A stretch of 64,000 nt of DNA from Piezodorus guildinii (GCA_023052935.1 CM041292.1:142007143-142071142), one strand, 5' to 3'; shown: positions 23,210 to 38,264, numbered from the stretch's first letter. Notes: generated by a model from the sequence alone, not told the origin. Program-made: numbers and translations.

Positions 23210-25255
23210 CAAGAAACTGTTTTAGTATTCAAGGCCCATCTGCCCAACTGGTGACTCCAAAACCATGTCATGATTACACCAAAAAACTTCTAATTGCTTC
23301 AATTATAATAATATCCAACTTTAGATGGAAAAAATATGAACAAGTGGGATAAGAACTTACCCGAATAAGAGGATCAAAAGAAACTTAATTACGTCAAGAT
23401 TGGTGTACTTAGGAAACAGGGTCCCCTGGTCCTGAAAGGAATAATTCTAAGAATCTTGGAGACCTCAGATACCAACCAATTACGACGGTTTTTAAATTTA
23501 GCCCTGATGCTTGTACCACAAATGAGGAAAATTTAGTTTTGCGTCCTTACGCATCGCAGACAATAAGCAAGATTTTCAAACTAAACATTTATACCGTGTT
23601 AAAAAACTGCAGTGAGCCCAGCACGCTTGAATCATAGTAACGCTTCGCCTTAAAGCACATAAAGGGTGAAAATAACTATTTTCCCCGAAGCATGTCATGA
23701 ATGTGACATTACATTTTGCATAGCTCAACTCATGAGTTTTAAATTATGAGAGGCCCGCAGTACATCATCGACTCTATTGAATTAATTGTATGGGTTTGAA
23801 TCATTTGTTTTGTTTTTGTTGCTTCATTTTTCATGTGGTAATATTTTGACGATTGGTTCATATGAGTATGTAATGTAATAATGTATGTATAGGGAATTTC
23901 AGCTTAGATTTTTTTTTTTTCAATTCGAATATAAAATCATATTAATCACATATGATAACAATAAATCACCCTAAACTAATTATGAATCACATAGTAACAA
24001 ATAATCTGATTTTTTTTTTATAAGATACCAGACGTGAAGATGACATATTATCGATTTTTAATAAGAACCCGAGAAAGAGATATAAAAATGCAGTTGTGGA
24101 AATTCAGCCTAACCACAAGATCTTCCCACTCGGAACAAAACAGTAAAGCTTCCAAGCTAGACTTGTCTCCCTTGACCTGTATTTATAATAACCCGGAGAT
24201 TTCTTGAACTTTCGCCGTATCCATATTATGTAATGACAGGAATGAAGTGATGTCAGTTTTCGAAATGACTATTATATGGAAGAGAGAGTCATTATTAAAT
24301 TGTAACTGCATTCCATGGGCATTCCAAGATAAGGTATTCTAATAAAACCTTACATTAGATATGAACATATTAACAGTTATATTTCATTGAAATGTTAAAT
24401 GTTATATAATATTAAATGGTATATAACATTGTAAAAACCTTTTTGGAAAATAAAAATGGTTAGATGGAATAAGCTGGGTATTATGAATATAACCTGTGAC
24501 CTCTGCAGTGACGTTTCAAATTTAGAAAACATTGTTTATAACCAATATTAATAGCAATCATTCTTCTTGCCAAGGCACTGACTATATTGGTCAAGTACTA
24601 TTAATCAGTTATGTTTACCTCTTGAACCAAAAAAGAGCATAATATGTTAATTATCAGTAACATAGCTATCCATAAAAGAACCATTATTATGTAGTCCTAT
24701 AAATGAAAATAAATAAAAAATGAAGGCGAGCCAAATGTTCCAGCGGAAGGTGTCCGTATAGCTATTATGATATGGAATCAGTTAACCGTCATTGAACAGT
24801 ATAGAACATGTGGAGCATTGAAAGATACAGTATTCCAGACCCCTAAAATGTTTTTGGAATCCCCGAGTCGAAGAAGTAGATTTATAAAACACCTCAATAA
24901 TGAAAACTAGACAGCTAATCTCATAGGTCACTAACCTATTCTTGTAGGACCTAAGAGATAATATTTGAAGCTATCCGTATTTTAATTTCTTTTCTAGATT
25001 ATTTTCCACAGTTCTTTTCTTCTTTCTATAAAGTAAAAAAATCACGCCACTAAAATACAAATTATATTAGATACTCTCAATAATCTGGACCACCGGTATC
25101 GTAGGGAAACATAAACTAGTTGTCATAAACGACAAGAATCATTTTTCTAGTAAGGGTATTATTATTAACAGTTTTGCAATACAGCTTTATTAATTTAATG
25201 TAATTCCTATGACATTCAATAGACTTCTCTATTCGTCATTAGACCAGCTCTGCAA
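23210..25255. other. Non-coding, nothing recognised
   Basis: No gene or named element was found in this 2-kb stretch; several short GC-richer patches (23400-23480, 23640-23760) have no open frame of interest. Confidence 0.5.
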
Positions 25256-25264
25256 AGCACATTC

Positions 25265-25900
25265 GTTGTCCTAATCCCTCAGAAAGTCCTTGTAACAAGA
25301 AAAAGTTTTCCTTTCCGATTCATTTTCACATGCAGGAACAAAGCAAAGTCACATAAAGTTAGACTGTAAGGAGAATGCTCAAGAAGTTTCTGTCCAGTTG
25401 TGACGATATACTCAGAGCAGCAGGCTCTGGTACAGTGAGCTGGAGTGTTGTCTTGGTGGAGGTACCAGGTTTCCATTATTGATTTTGGTCGCAGGTTTTT
25501 CCAAGAACTCTATGACTTCAGGCAAGCACTGTTCGGTGTACCATATAGCTGTGACTATCTGCTCTGTTTCCATAACGACACGCTCTACAATTCAGTTCGC
25601 TCTGAGAAATACAACTAACATTATTTTCTTTACAGATCGAGATTTTTTGAAAATCACAGGTGTATCCACATCGTCAAAGATCTAAATTTTTTGAACCTTG
25701 GTTGGCACATAATCTTAGTTTAGCAATACACAATCATTATAATACGGCCAATTATCTTCAACTGTCACGATGCTATTCACATATTGAGATTGTCTCTTAT
25801 CAATTAGTTTCAGGATCTTTCGGTGACACAGACGTTCCTCTTTCGTAAAGCTATAGAGCCCCCAAATACAACAAATTCTATTTACCCTTAAATGGTATCT
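25265..25900 (-). mobile_element. mariner transposase remnant
   Basis: On the minus strand, a frame reads WYLHQDNTPAHCTRACCSEY and then LLEHSPYSLTLCDFALFLHV, matching the mariner region holding the second catalytic Asp (HQDN) and the third (CDF). Further 5' the broken frames give KIFDDVDTPVIFKKSRSVKK and WYTEQCLPEVIEFLEK, in mariner order. Frameshifts and stops make it inactive. Terminal inverted repeats were not identified. Confidence 0.8.
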
Positions 25901-25904
25901 TAGT

Positions 25905-27600
25905 ATTGAATGAATTGCTGGTGCATGAAGGTGTAATGTCTCCTATATATATATAACTCACCGATCTTTCTCAAGCATTTTCCACTCAATAAAAATATTT
26001 TTCTTCGTTACCATGTTACTGACGTTCGCGCCCTTCCATCTCTCTCAGCGTCCTCCAGCATAAAATTGTCCCTTTAAAATACTCCGTGGCGCCTCAATAT
26101 ACTATGTGGACCATCATTATTAAATGAAAGCTTCATGTCTTCTAAGCATTGATCTATGCTTAACCCATGTGCATAATTATCCTTCATAACGTGACTATAA
26201 TCCGATAGTACGCACTTTGACCCCTCCTAATTATCATCTGAGCCAAGAGAAGTGTTACTATTATGCTATATTACATATCATGGATATGTCTGAGAACTTG
26301 CAGTCTCATGGGTCTTTCTGTTTAGTAACATAGCAGTATCCTTTGTACATCATATATATATTTTTTTTTTTTTAAATCGAGCTTTTCGTTTTGGAGAAAT
26401 TCAACTTCTGCATTAATTTTTCGCGTTAGTCTTAAGATTGATGTAATTTAGAAGTTGAACATAAACTACATCTAAAAAAATAAAATAAAGTATCTAGACC
26501 AATTTAAGAACTTAAAAAAAGGCTGCAAATTATTACACAATGGTTTATTATTTTCAAATAACAATATTAGGGTATAACTGTTTATAAAGCTGTAGATAGG
26601 CAATTAACTAATATGAAAAGCAATAAATAATTCAAATGAAAATGGTATATCACCACTGCTAATTTAAAAACGCAGTATATCTGCTACTTCTCAACCAATT
26701 TCAATGATTCTTTTTTCATTTTGTAGGAGATTTAATTTTCTATGAAATAGTACTAAAAGTAAAAGTGGTATTCATTTATTAATTAGGAGAAACGGATTTT
26801 TTTTTTATATACGTAATTCGGGTTCTACGCCATCAAATTTTGAAGGAGGGTAATTATTTTTTTTGGTCGATTGCAATGTTTCATTATTGAAAATAATAAA
26901 CCAAAATATAACTTATATTGAAAAGCTTTAAATAATTACTATAAAACAAATAACAGATAAGGTTAGATGAAATCTTAATTTCCCAACCCTCTTCTCTTAT
27001 CCAAATCCCTTTAAATGCACATGTTAATAAAAGATGTGGGTGTCATCACTCTTTCGACAATTACAAATACAAAGGCGTAAGAGAATAAGATAAATAACAT
27101 AAATTTAAACAGATTAAAGAAGAGTTTTCATCTACCACAAATCTATTGTACAACAAAATAAGAATACGATAAACAGGGCACTTCTTCGAGCAGTAAAAGT
27201 GGAAAGGAAAATTTTATAAAGTACAGAAGGACTTCATTAGTTAATTTATTAATTTCTCTTAATTTATATTCTTTTAGAACTTACTTTAGACCTTAAGACA
27301 TAGTGTTGTTAAGCTCTGGACCCATTGTCTCATTCATCTTCAAGTACGTTCCACAATCTGTAAGAAAAACATTGATCAGAAAACAATTGTTAACCAACTT
27401 TGGAAATAATTATATATTTTGTAGCTTCTGTGTGTGTTTGTATTTTTTTTTTGTCGTGACTTTTAAAGGAAAACAAGACTATTAACCATAATTACTAGAT
27501 ATTACTGATAAAACTTCCTTGTTCTGTTTTACATTTATAGATACATTTTACCATAACCAAAAACATATGTTAATAATTACAGAGGAATATCCTTGTTATC
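25905..27600. other. Non-coding, possible mariner 5' debris
   Basis: No gene supported. Sequence near 25920-26250 may be a further decayed part of the mariner element, but no frame could be followed. The rest is AT-rich with T-runs. Confidence 0.4.
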
Positions 27601-27609
27601 TGTAACGTA

Positions 27610-27934
27610 GAAGGTTTTGTCTAAACTAGTATTGAATAGATTAGTAGAACAGGATGATCAAAAACTAGGGGAATATGAAGGAAAGTTTAGGAATGAGAGA
27701 TCATGCCCAGAACATATTTTATGTTTGAAATTGGTTCTTAGATATTATGCGGCAAGATCAAAGAGTATCTTGAATTGTACAGGAGTGAGAAAACAAAGAA
27801 TGAGGTTTTATGGTCATATGGTCAGGATGGACGGAAATAGATTAAATAAGAAAATCTTTAATAAGGTTCTACGACTGAAACGTATGAAGGGTTATCCAGA
27901 ACAGATAAATAGCGAAACAGCCAAACAAAAATAA
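27610..27934 (+). mobile_element. RTE-like LINE fragment
   Basis: A 105-residue frame joins a reverse-transcriptase piece (DQKLGEYEGKFRNERSCPEH) directly to a C-terminal piece (KQRMRFYGHMVRMDGNRLNK). In intact LINEs these are separated by the catalytic core, so an internal deletion has fused them. It is on the strand opposite to the LINE at 10830-13420. Confidence 0.7.
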
Positions 27935-28180
27935 CTAGCAAGGTTTGCATGGAAAGACTCTAATTCCGTCAACTTGTTGATCACATGTGAGTCCTTGCAG
28001 GGGAAGAGAGATGTGCCGGGAAGAAGTGACCGGAAGGAAGGAAGGCTCAACACTCCAGTGTGGAAGAAGGAAGTGGGGAAGAGAAGAAAATAAAAGACTA
28101 AGTGATATTTTCGTAATCCAGATTTGGCCTACATCGGAATTTAAAAAAAAAAAAAATGGGATAACATATAACAAAAAAAA

Positions 28181-28395
28181 AAAAAATCATGTACCTCTAC
28201 AACCCATACATGGGCTCAGTACATATAGAGATTAGAACTACTTCTAGGCCAATAGCCGTGCAATGAGTTGTTAGGCCTTGATCACACTCAGCCGCCAGGT
28301 TTTATCCAAATTTGGGTTCCCACATTATAGAGGCTGGGTTCACCCCTAGGATACCATTCTCCATACCCTTGGGTCGCCCCTCGGCTGAATAGACA
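28181..28395 (+). repeat. Dispersed repeat X, copy 1
   Basis: This matches the reverse complement of 52490-52712 through phrases such as 'acctctacaa', 'ctcagtacatatagag', 'ctcagccgccaggtttt' and 'accattctccatacccttgg'. There is no tRNA-like head or coding frame. The nature of the family is unknown. Confidence 0.7.
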
Positions 28396-28454
28396 GAATA
28401 AATATTATTATGTCAAATATTGGGTAATGAGCCTGGACGATGAGCGTGATTCTC

Positions 28455-31400
28455 CTACGTAATCACCTCCTTGACCAGCCGCTGGGTAGTGATATTGGTG
28501 TCATATTTTTTTAAAGTATAATAGTATTCCAATATCTTCTTACCAACAAAGGTTTCGTTGAGGACTCGGAGGTTGACAAAATCGGTAACATTGGACATCT
28601 TTCCTTCAAAGTGCTGAACGGTGGAATTGAACACGATTGCCGCCAATTCGATTGGTCCAGCTTCATCCCTGAACACTGCAGCAACATCCTCTTCGTAGTC
28701 ACGTCTCACGCACGTATCATTCTCTGCGAGAAAAACAAAACAACATATACAACAATTATACAATATTACAATTGGAACCTTATTTTGTAAAAAAAAAAAT
28801 GACATCAGTAAAAGGTAAAACATACGTAATCTGATGCCGACAATAATAAATTAAAAACTAAAGATTCTACTTCCTTTCCCATCCAATCCTTGCAATCCAA
28901 AATTCATTTAAATGACTAAATGCCCCTTTTTCACTCATTACGATTTTATATCCTATCCAATACAGACTTGAATACCTCTTTTAATTTTAAACTATGTGCC
29001 AACACAAACCCGCATTTCTGTAAATAGACTCCTCTAAATATTTCCTATCATGATCCTAAGCAAATTATTATAAAATGGCAAGATATATTTTGCCTTTAGA
29101 ATAGACAGTGTAGTGTTCCAAATAGGAAGTTCCTTCTCAAAGCATTGTTACATGTTAACCAAATCCTATATTTACTCAATCCATTATTTAAATACAGTTG
29201 TAAATTTCACTAAATAAATAAACTATAAATACCGAAATAATTTGACGATATTATGTACTTCGGCTGCTGCTATGAACACAAATCGAGATAATCTCAATTG
29301 TTTAATAATTTTAAATATTTTTCATATTTGAAATAGATTTTCTTTTTTTTTCAAATTTCATCTCCTTTAAAACTGTATATTTCGTTTACAGTTCTGACCT
29401 ACTTGTAATGTCTTGGCGTAACCACTTGTCAGGTAAAAGCGTAAGAACTGAATATTAAGCATTTCTTTTGGGTAATGGCAGTGTTTTACGATTCGTTCGC
29501 TTATTTACTTATGAAATAACCGCGATTTAAGTTTAGCGAATTGCAAAAGACATTTTTGCTGATCCTCGTGGGTAGGAATAATTCAGCGCAGAATACATTT
29601 GATTTCTTTGGGAAAAATAATCTCGAATGAAGTATGAGGATTCATCTGAAATGATGTGATTTGGGAATTACTTTTTTTCTCTACAGCTTCCAGCGTATGA
29701 ATATAAACGATCAAAATATTTTCATGAAATTGCCTACCCATTCATCAACACAGCAAATTGACAAAAACAAGCAAAAACAGTTATTGAAGGACAACCACAT
29801 ATTTCCAGAATATTTGAAAGCTGAAGGTTTAGCGGATGAAACACCAATAAATAATTCACAAATGTTTTTTATAAAGAATTTAAATGTGACAGTGGACATT
29901 TAAAATGTTTTTTTCCCTTACGTTAGTTCCTATAATTGTTTTGAACACGAGAAAAAGAAAAGAAAAGTAAATATTATCAATGTAAACCATCAAACTGCCA
30001 ACATACAGAAAAGTTTCTAATATTTCGTTTCCATTCTAATCAATATTTAAAAAATCCGGAAATATTTCCTAGAAATTTATTGAATATATTTTAACTGGTA
30101 TTTATTGTCATTTAATAATTAAAATAGGAAGAGTTGTTATTTAATATTGTCATTATTTCATTCATATTAATAATTTTATACTTACACAATTAAATATAAT
30201 TATGTTTTTTTCTTTTTTTTCCGGAGAAAAGACAATAATTCAGATCTTTTTTAAAAATTCAAAATTAAGTAATCTTTATTATTTTCGGTAACAGAAAACT
30301 GAAAATATTTTACTGCAAGCAATAGAGTCACAAATACAAATTTAAATTCTTTATTTTAAAACCTCCAGAACGGCTACAAAAGCTCTTGATACGTGAGTAA
30401 CATACAAACCTGGTCATTCCTTTTGGCTAGTGAGAAAACATAACATCCAATATAAGAAGACGTGCCTGTGAGTTGGGACTAACTTACACTCCAGAATTGT
30501 ATATTTTCCGGAAACGTCTGGTTTAAAATTTGTTTTATGACACATTTTGGACAGTAAAGAATAAAATTATTCTTATTTATGATAAAGAATAAAGATTACA
30601 ATTATTCTAAATAATGAAATGGAATAAACAATAAAATTATTCTAAATAAAGAAATATAATAAAGAATAAAATTATTCTTAGTTAAAATTAAAAAAAAAAA
30701 AAAAATATGGACGAAGACACCACCCTGTAGAGGACACCCACTAAATACTAGTTTCGATATAGTATTGCCATATATCAACTAAACTCGAACCTGGGACCTA
30801 CAAATTGGTAGTCCATGATCCTTCCCACTGATCTATATAATATATCATATTAGTTTAGTTTATAACGAACAATATATTTTATAACGTCGTATATAAAATA
30901 TATATAATATATATATATATATAATATATATAATATATATATATATATATATAGATAAATTGTTAACAATTGAAATAATCATATTTTATGTTCCACGATA
31001 TGTATTTATATTTTGTATTTTTGTTTGGATCGAGTATGTACAAGCGGGTCAGTCAATTCTTTTGTGCATTTTCGATCAACTGTTAAGTGACCGCTTTGAA
31101 GGGTGAATTGTGGGATAGATAGGAGAGAGTCGCTTGTGTTGTGGACAGCTTTAGTTTGTTATCGCAAAATGTCTTATATTATTTGCACATTCGCAAATCG
31201 CATCCATCGTAGAAAATAGTCCCAGGAAATAGTAGAAAATTGTCGCAAGGAGTAGGAGTCGCAAGAAAGTAAAGAAGGGACATCGCAGGGGATCACTTGT
31301 AGCTGGGTGGTTAGCATAACAGCCTCTTATGCCAAAGGGCACGGATTCAAATCCGCAGGTGGTCCTAGGATTTTTTAATGGGAGTATAAAATCCTTAGTT

Positions 31401-34400
31401 ATGCCGCCTTTCGGAGGAAAACGTTAAAGGTGGTCCCGAGCCTGTGCGATGTCAGGCACTCGTTAAAGATCCCTATCCTAATAAAACCTGGACAGGCAAA
31501 ATTTAGGACTCCCATTGTAGCATCGTCCGATTAGCCATAGTAGCATAAAGCGACGTTAAATGAATAAACAAATAACATCGCAGACGGGAGAGGGAAATCA
31601 TCACGGATAAAAGGAATCACCGCTTATACATATATAACTAGTATTATGTTGTCTCTTTAATTAATATAAGTTTGTTTATGTTTTCTCTGTTATTAATTTA
31701 TTTATTTATCCTCAACGAAATTACAAGGACGGCAGAAAATACAGCGCCTCATAACAACGACCGGATTGGGACTGCGATATAATGTGTTAGTCGTCCCTCT
31801 ACCCAACATATATTTATATAGAAGTAACTGAGGAAATAATTAAGTAAATAAGTTTTAAGGTAAGCAATGAATAAAGGTAAATGTTTTATCTATACTTAGA
31901 AGTGTGAATCACGTGTTAAATTAAAATAAAATATTACTCGCAGCAGCGGTGTCCAAAACTCCTTCCTGAGTGGAGTTGTTGACTTGAGTGCTTGTAACTT
32001 CAGCGGCGCTGTTATAAGTAGCTTCGCTGCTAGTTTCGATTTTGGACATCGTTTCATCTCCTTCGGTTACATTACCCGGCAGAGAGGTGCGGTTTCTGAC
32101 GGTGGGGGCTGGCAATTCGTCACCATAACTCCTAAGGATTGGGTAAGGATCTGGCTTCCATACTGCAACTTTTGTTGGGCTTCTCCTAAAAAAAAATTTA
32201 AAAAAAAAATTAATACGAGTTATTTAACATTGAATGTATTTTTAAGTATTATTTTGTAACGGAATAAATTTAAAAAAAAATACAAAAAATTGTGAATGTC
32301 TGGTTGAAGGGGCCAAACCTTTAGGAAAAAAACACTTCATGTGAATATTATTGTAATTTAGCTACCGGAAATATAAGCTACTCCCTTATGAAATATAAGA
32401 AATGGTTTAAGCAATGTCACTTAAATAAAATGGAATTAAAATTATTGAATGTAATTATTAAAAATAGTCGAGATAGATTGCTGTGATCAGGCTGACTAAC
32501 ACTCGAAACAGCTTGACCTCTAAATTTGACAGTTCAGAACAGTCAATCTAATTGTAAATGATTCATTATAGACCAAATCACCACTACAGGAAATTTGATG
32601 AAAGCTTAATTTTTCAAAACACATCCTAGAATTGAACTTTAAAATTTACGGAAAATCGCAAAAAACATACGCAAGACGTAGAAATAATTGTAATATAGAA
32701 ATTTATCTATATTATCATCATGCTTATTAGCATTGACGAGAGTTATAAATTTAAGGGTGTGTAACAATGTTCCAGTATAAATTTCAAGTCAAAACATAAA
32801 GAAAGGATGTAATTTGTTTATAGCAATGCGCTTATTAGAAAACAGATATTTACAAGGATGCTTTGACCGTAACAAAAGTGATACTTCATAGCTCCTCTGT
32901 CTCGTTTGACAAGAAAGTAAAAAATTCAAATTTCTAGCTTTCCTTCTTATGACACAAATCACAGCGGAGAATGTACTGTTTGTCCTTTCAATGAGTAAGG
33001 AGTGTATTATTAGAAAGCAAATATTGAGGGGGAAAGTTTCAAACGAAAGGATTTTTCTACTCTGTTAAAATGGAAAAAAAAAAAAAAAAAAGTAAAACAT
33101 GCATAAATATTATTGTTATAAAATTATTCAGTGGTCTGTAATTGTCCACTTGCAAACGTGCTAGATTCTACTCTCCCAAGAGCTATGTTCTCATAAGACC
33201 AGGGAGAGTATAATAATAGGAGATACTGATTTTACTTACATTTATACCATTAGCTTGGCTATTCTTTTTGACTTTTCCACAATATGCGTTGGCTCTTTTG
33301 TTTATATTTGTGAACAAGCATTAAGGTTCAATACTATATTGTAGACATGCGTTTCTGTATTTACACCTGTGTCACAAAGCTACAAATTAATGTGCAAACA
33401 ATTTTATCGGAGACAGTGGCTGATGAAGGAATTACCCATAGCACCACAATACAAAATCCATGTTAAAAAGCACCTCCTTTCCGAACTTGACGGAAGTTAA
33501 TCGGGATTAAATATCAATTTATAGGAGTTTCGAGCCAAAATACCACCATCCTGAGATTGAAATATTTTGACAGGGCTTAAGTCACGATATTTAAAATTAT
33601 CTTCCTGTAAAATATCTTTAATGTAGGCTACCTGTAGCATAGTGGCTATCATAACAGCCTTCTATGCCTAATGTCACGGATTAGGTGACCCTAGGATTTT
33701 TTAATGCGATTCAAAAATCTGGTGCGGGCAACACACGACTTTCACTTACCTGCGGTTTTAAAATCGATTAAAGAATTTTCAAATACAGTAAGAGATCAAA
33801 ATGAGTGAAACCATTAAAGAATTAGTTAAATGGAATTTCTATAGAAACATGTGTTTTATTAAAAAATCGATGTCACTTAGTTTTATCGGCTTTTTTATCA
33901 CTCTCAATTAACTTTTAAAACCTTGTGTATGAGATAATATTTTTTCTAAAATCTTTAGCTTTCCAAAGGTATATCATACATGTATATTACTGCTCTTAAG
34001 TTCAAAAACGAAAAATTGCATTAAAAAAATATTTTTTCTGTTTTCTCCTTTAGTTGGGTATCGAATTTAATCAATTTATACATTTACTTGTTTTTCATCA
34101 GCGTTAATAAGATAGTATAGTTATTTTTATTAAATCTACAAAATTAAAGGTACTTTAGGGGAAGACAATTTAAAATATCGGTATTTAAGCCCTGTCATAC
34201 CATTTTAATCAGAATAAAACCTACATGGTATTTAAGCCCATTAAATTTAACATCGATATAGCGAGTATAATCAAAATCGTGGAAACCGTTTTTGAGAAAA
34301 TCGAAAAAAAGGTGCAAAATGCATGGTATGAAGTGCCTCTTCTGGTGAGCTCATTTTGATGAAAAAAGTTTTTTCTCGTCTCGGGCGTATAGTTGTCTTA

Positions 34401-37400
34401 AATATGAAATCTCAGTTTCATATGACTTACCGTTTCCGCCCGGGAGTTACCACACACACACACACACACACACAGACCTTTTTGCGAGACTTGGCTATTT
34501 GGACTCAAGGGACCCTAAAACGTGTATTTCTGTTGAAAACTGGAATTCGAAAATTTTCATGATCGCAATACTTCCCCTTACTATATATAGTAAGTGAAAG
34601 TAAAAAGGTGGTCCCAAGCCTATGCAAATCCAAACTAACTCTGGATAGGAAAATTTAGGATTCCCGCCGTAGCATCGCCTGATTAGTCATAGCAGCAAAA
34701 ATTGACGTTAAATAAAAAAATAAACAAAATATCTTTAATTATGTAGATTCGAACAAGATTAACCATTTCATCTAGTTAGCACTAATAAAACGTGTAAATA
34801 TACAAGTTGAACGAATTTAATAACCAAGTAAAAGGAAAAAGAGCGAACATATTGTTTTAGGTTTTTATTTTTATGTTTGAGTATAGGGATAAAGTATTAT
34901 ATGCCATTGGAAAGCTAAAGATTTTATAAAAAATGGTATCTTGTATACAAAACTGTAAACGTAATGCAGAAAGACCAAAAGGGTAAATACTTAAGTAATT
35001 ATTGTCGATAAAAATTTATTTCGTTGGATAATTTGATCTGAAACATATATTTGCATTGAAAATCGATAAAATTCTTTACCTTTTTTTGACCTCCATCTTT
35101 ATTTAAAATTTCTTAAATTGAATTTAACAACGGAGGTAAGTGAAAGTCGTATGTTGTGTATATCAGAATTTTAAGTATTACAATAAATAAAAAAACGCAG
35201 ATTTAACCTATTTAAATTTCCATCAATAAACTTTCATTCTCCTCGCCCTCCTCTTAATAGTATTATTGTTACAATAACACTCATTTATCGTCTAATAATA
35301 AGAAATCCATATCATATTCAAAGTGTTGTAGCTCCATCTTTCGTCTAATATACATAAGACCTCATTTTAATTCATAGAAAAGTGAAAGTCTCTTTTACGG
35401 ACTCTAAATAGACATTTTCGTAACAATGGATGAATCAATAACGTGCTCTATTAAGATTCACTGAGTTAGTTTCCGTTCTTTGTCCGTCACAAAAGAAAGA
35501 AAGTATAAAAATCTAGGAACTGGAATAGTCACTTAAAGTTTGATGTAGATAGCTGGAGCATAAGGAATATAAACATTATTTTATATTATTTCATCGATGA
35601 ACATAATTTGGTAGCGGTTAATGCTTAAATAAAAAATCTGGCGCGCGCAACACACGACTTTCACTTAACTCCCTCGTTAAAAGCAATTTAAGAATTTTTA
35701 AATACATTTAAAGATACAAATACATTTTTAAAGAATTAATTATTTTGAATTTTAATAGAAACGGTATATTATACATCTATATTACTATTCTTGTGTTAAA
35801 AACCACAAAATTTGCAAAAAAAAATATATTTGCACTTTTCTCTTTTAGTTCTTTATCAAATTCGCTCAACTTGCATGTTTACCAGGTTATTTATCAATGC
35901 TAATAATATGATGATCCATTTTTTTTTTAATCTACAAAATAAAAGGTACTATGGAGGAAGTAAATTTAAAATATCAGCATTTAAGCCCTGTCAGACTATT
36001 TCAATCAGAATGAAACCTACATCATATTAAAGCATACCAAATTTTACATAGATATGTAGAGTTTAATCAAAATCGTTCGAGCTGTCTTTATTTACAGACA
36101 GACTTCAGACTCCTTATATTGACGTAACATTTAATGGGCATTAATATCATGTAGGTTTTATTCTGATTGAAATAGTCTTACAGAGCTAAATGCCGATGTT
36201 TTAAATTTTCTTCCTCTAAACTACCTTTAATTCTGTACGTTCAAAAAGATTAACTATATGATCTTAATGACATTGATGAAGGACGTATAAATAATGATGT
36301 CCAACTAAAGGATAAAAGAGCAAAATTATTTGTTTATTTATTTTATTTTTTTGATAATAAGAACAGTAATATAGACGTATAATATACCGTTGGAAAGAGA
36401 AAGATTTTAGAAAACATATTAACTGATACACAAAGTTGTAAAAGATAAAGTGCCGTATAGGAAATAAACTTATTACTGATTAACAGTTTAATATAGTTAC
36501 ATAATTCAATCTAAATCATATGTTTCCAACGAAAATGAATACACGTTTTATAAAAATCAACTTAAATTTTTTTTCAAATTGAAGTATATTTAATAGTTTT
36601 TAATAATGATTTTAACAGTCGAGGTAAGTGAAAGTCGTGTGTTGCCCTCACTAGATTTTTTTTTTTTTCAATGTAGTTTTTATTTGTTGTGTTGAATGAA
36701 GGTACCCTAGCTGTTTGGATCATTCTGTCATTAACTAGTAAATTATTCCGAGGCCAACGTAGGATGAATAAAATTGATTTGCATTTGAATGGGAATGGAC
36801 ATAAAATATTGAGACTTCTATAGTTTCAAAACGTTACGCCTATTCATAAGAAGTCTTAAATGATAGACCCATAAATGAGATATGTGAAAGGAGAGTCATG
36901 ACCCAATGATCATTGAAAAGTTCTGTCACTATCAGAACTGTATCACTTTACTAATTCTTTAAAGTTGCGAATAAAGCAGATCTAACTACTCCTTACAATG
37001 ACCAGTATTTTCTTATGCAAATACAACGGAGTTATTGGTTTATCGAGGTAAAGCACTAACAATTTCTGCGTCAACAACCGCATATGAAAGGCCTAGCGGA
37101 ATAAGCATGTGAAATCTGCCCCCCTCCTCCCACCCTCCGTTTATCAGAACGAAATTTATCACATTGATTAACACATAAAAGAAGGATCCTTTCGCAAATT
37201 TTTAGTCCCTTATTCCTTAAGGGAGGAAAGTTATGGAGGCAGAAAGAAAATACCCAAACAATTGTTTTCTCCTGAACAGCTCAACCGGTTTCCAAAAAAA
37301 AAAAAAAAAAAAAAAAATATGTTAGGGATTTTAGAGAAGAATCTCAAAAAAATATTTGAATAACATTTTCATTGAATTTTTTTTTTTTTAAATTGTTCAG

Positions 37401-38264
37401 AAATCCTAACATATTTTTTATTGAAAATCCGTTGTGCTGTCCAGGATAAAACAAGCTTTTTTGTTTTTTCTTTCCCCTCTATAACGTCCCTTCCATAAAG
37501 ATTAAGGAACTAACAATTTGCAAATATTGTTTCTCATAGGTTGGGTTGAATCAATGGTACAAATTTGGTTTCGATATATGAGGGGGCAGATTTCATATGC
37601 TTATTCCTCTAGGTCCTTTTCACAATTACAATAACCTTGATTATCGGTTTGCATTGCACTTTGAAATAGGTTTGACGGTTTGTGGATGCACTTACAAAAT
37701 CCGAAGGTATAACAGATAGATGGCTAGGTTACGTAAGGAAGCTAAGGTAACCGATTGCAATAACATAAACCTGCAACGTTAGCGTGGGCAATCTCCTATT
37801 GAACAAGGTTAGCGACATACCTGGTCTGCCTCCAGTAACCTGTTCAAGGGCGTATCAACCATAATAGTCAGCGTTTCCTTTTCCGTCCTTTGGATTAGCA
37901 TAATACAAAATATGCCGTGAAGGAATCCGGGTCTACAAGCTTCCACAAGTTTGGAATCAACTTTCGAAGCAGGAAAAAATAACCAATATAACGAAGAAAG
38001 ATATTCCTTTTGAAATGGAACACTGTAGTGCTTAAGAAATATGATTTTGAACGATAAATTCCGAAAATTGGCAACCTCTAATATATCAATAACAATTGTA
38101 TATAAAAAAACTAAAACGAAAAATACAGTGAAAATAAGGGATCCAAGAAACAAGACAATATTAATTGTGCTTGAGTATTCAGCAAAGATAATTGAGAACC
38201 AATTGTACATAATTAGGATGATACTGCTCGCCTAGCAAGGATGAAATATGGGAATTTACTTTTT

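Noticed and set aside
27617..27934. 105-residue gene
   Set aside because: It joins two non-adjacent reverse-transcriptase segments of an RTE-like LINE.
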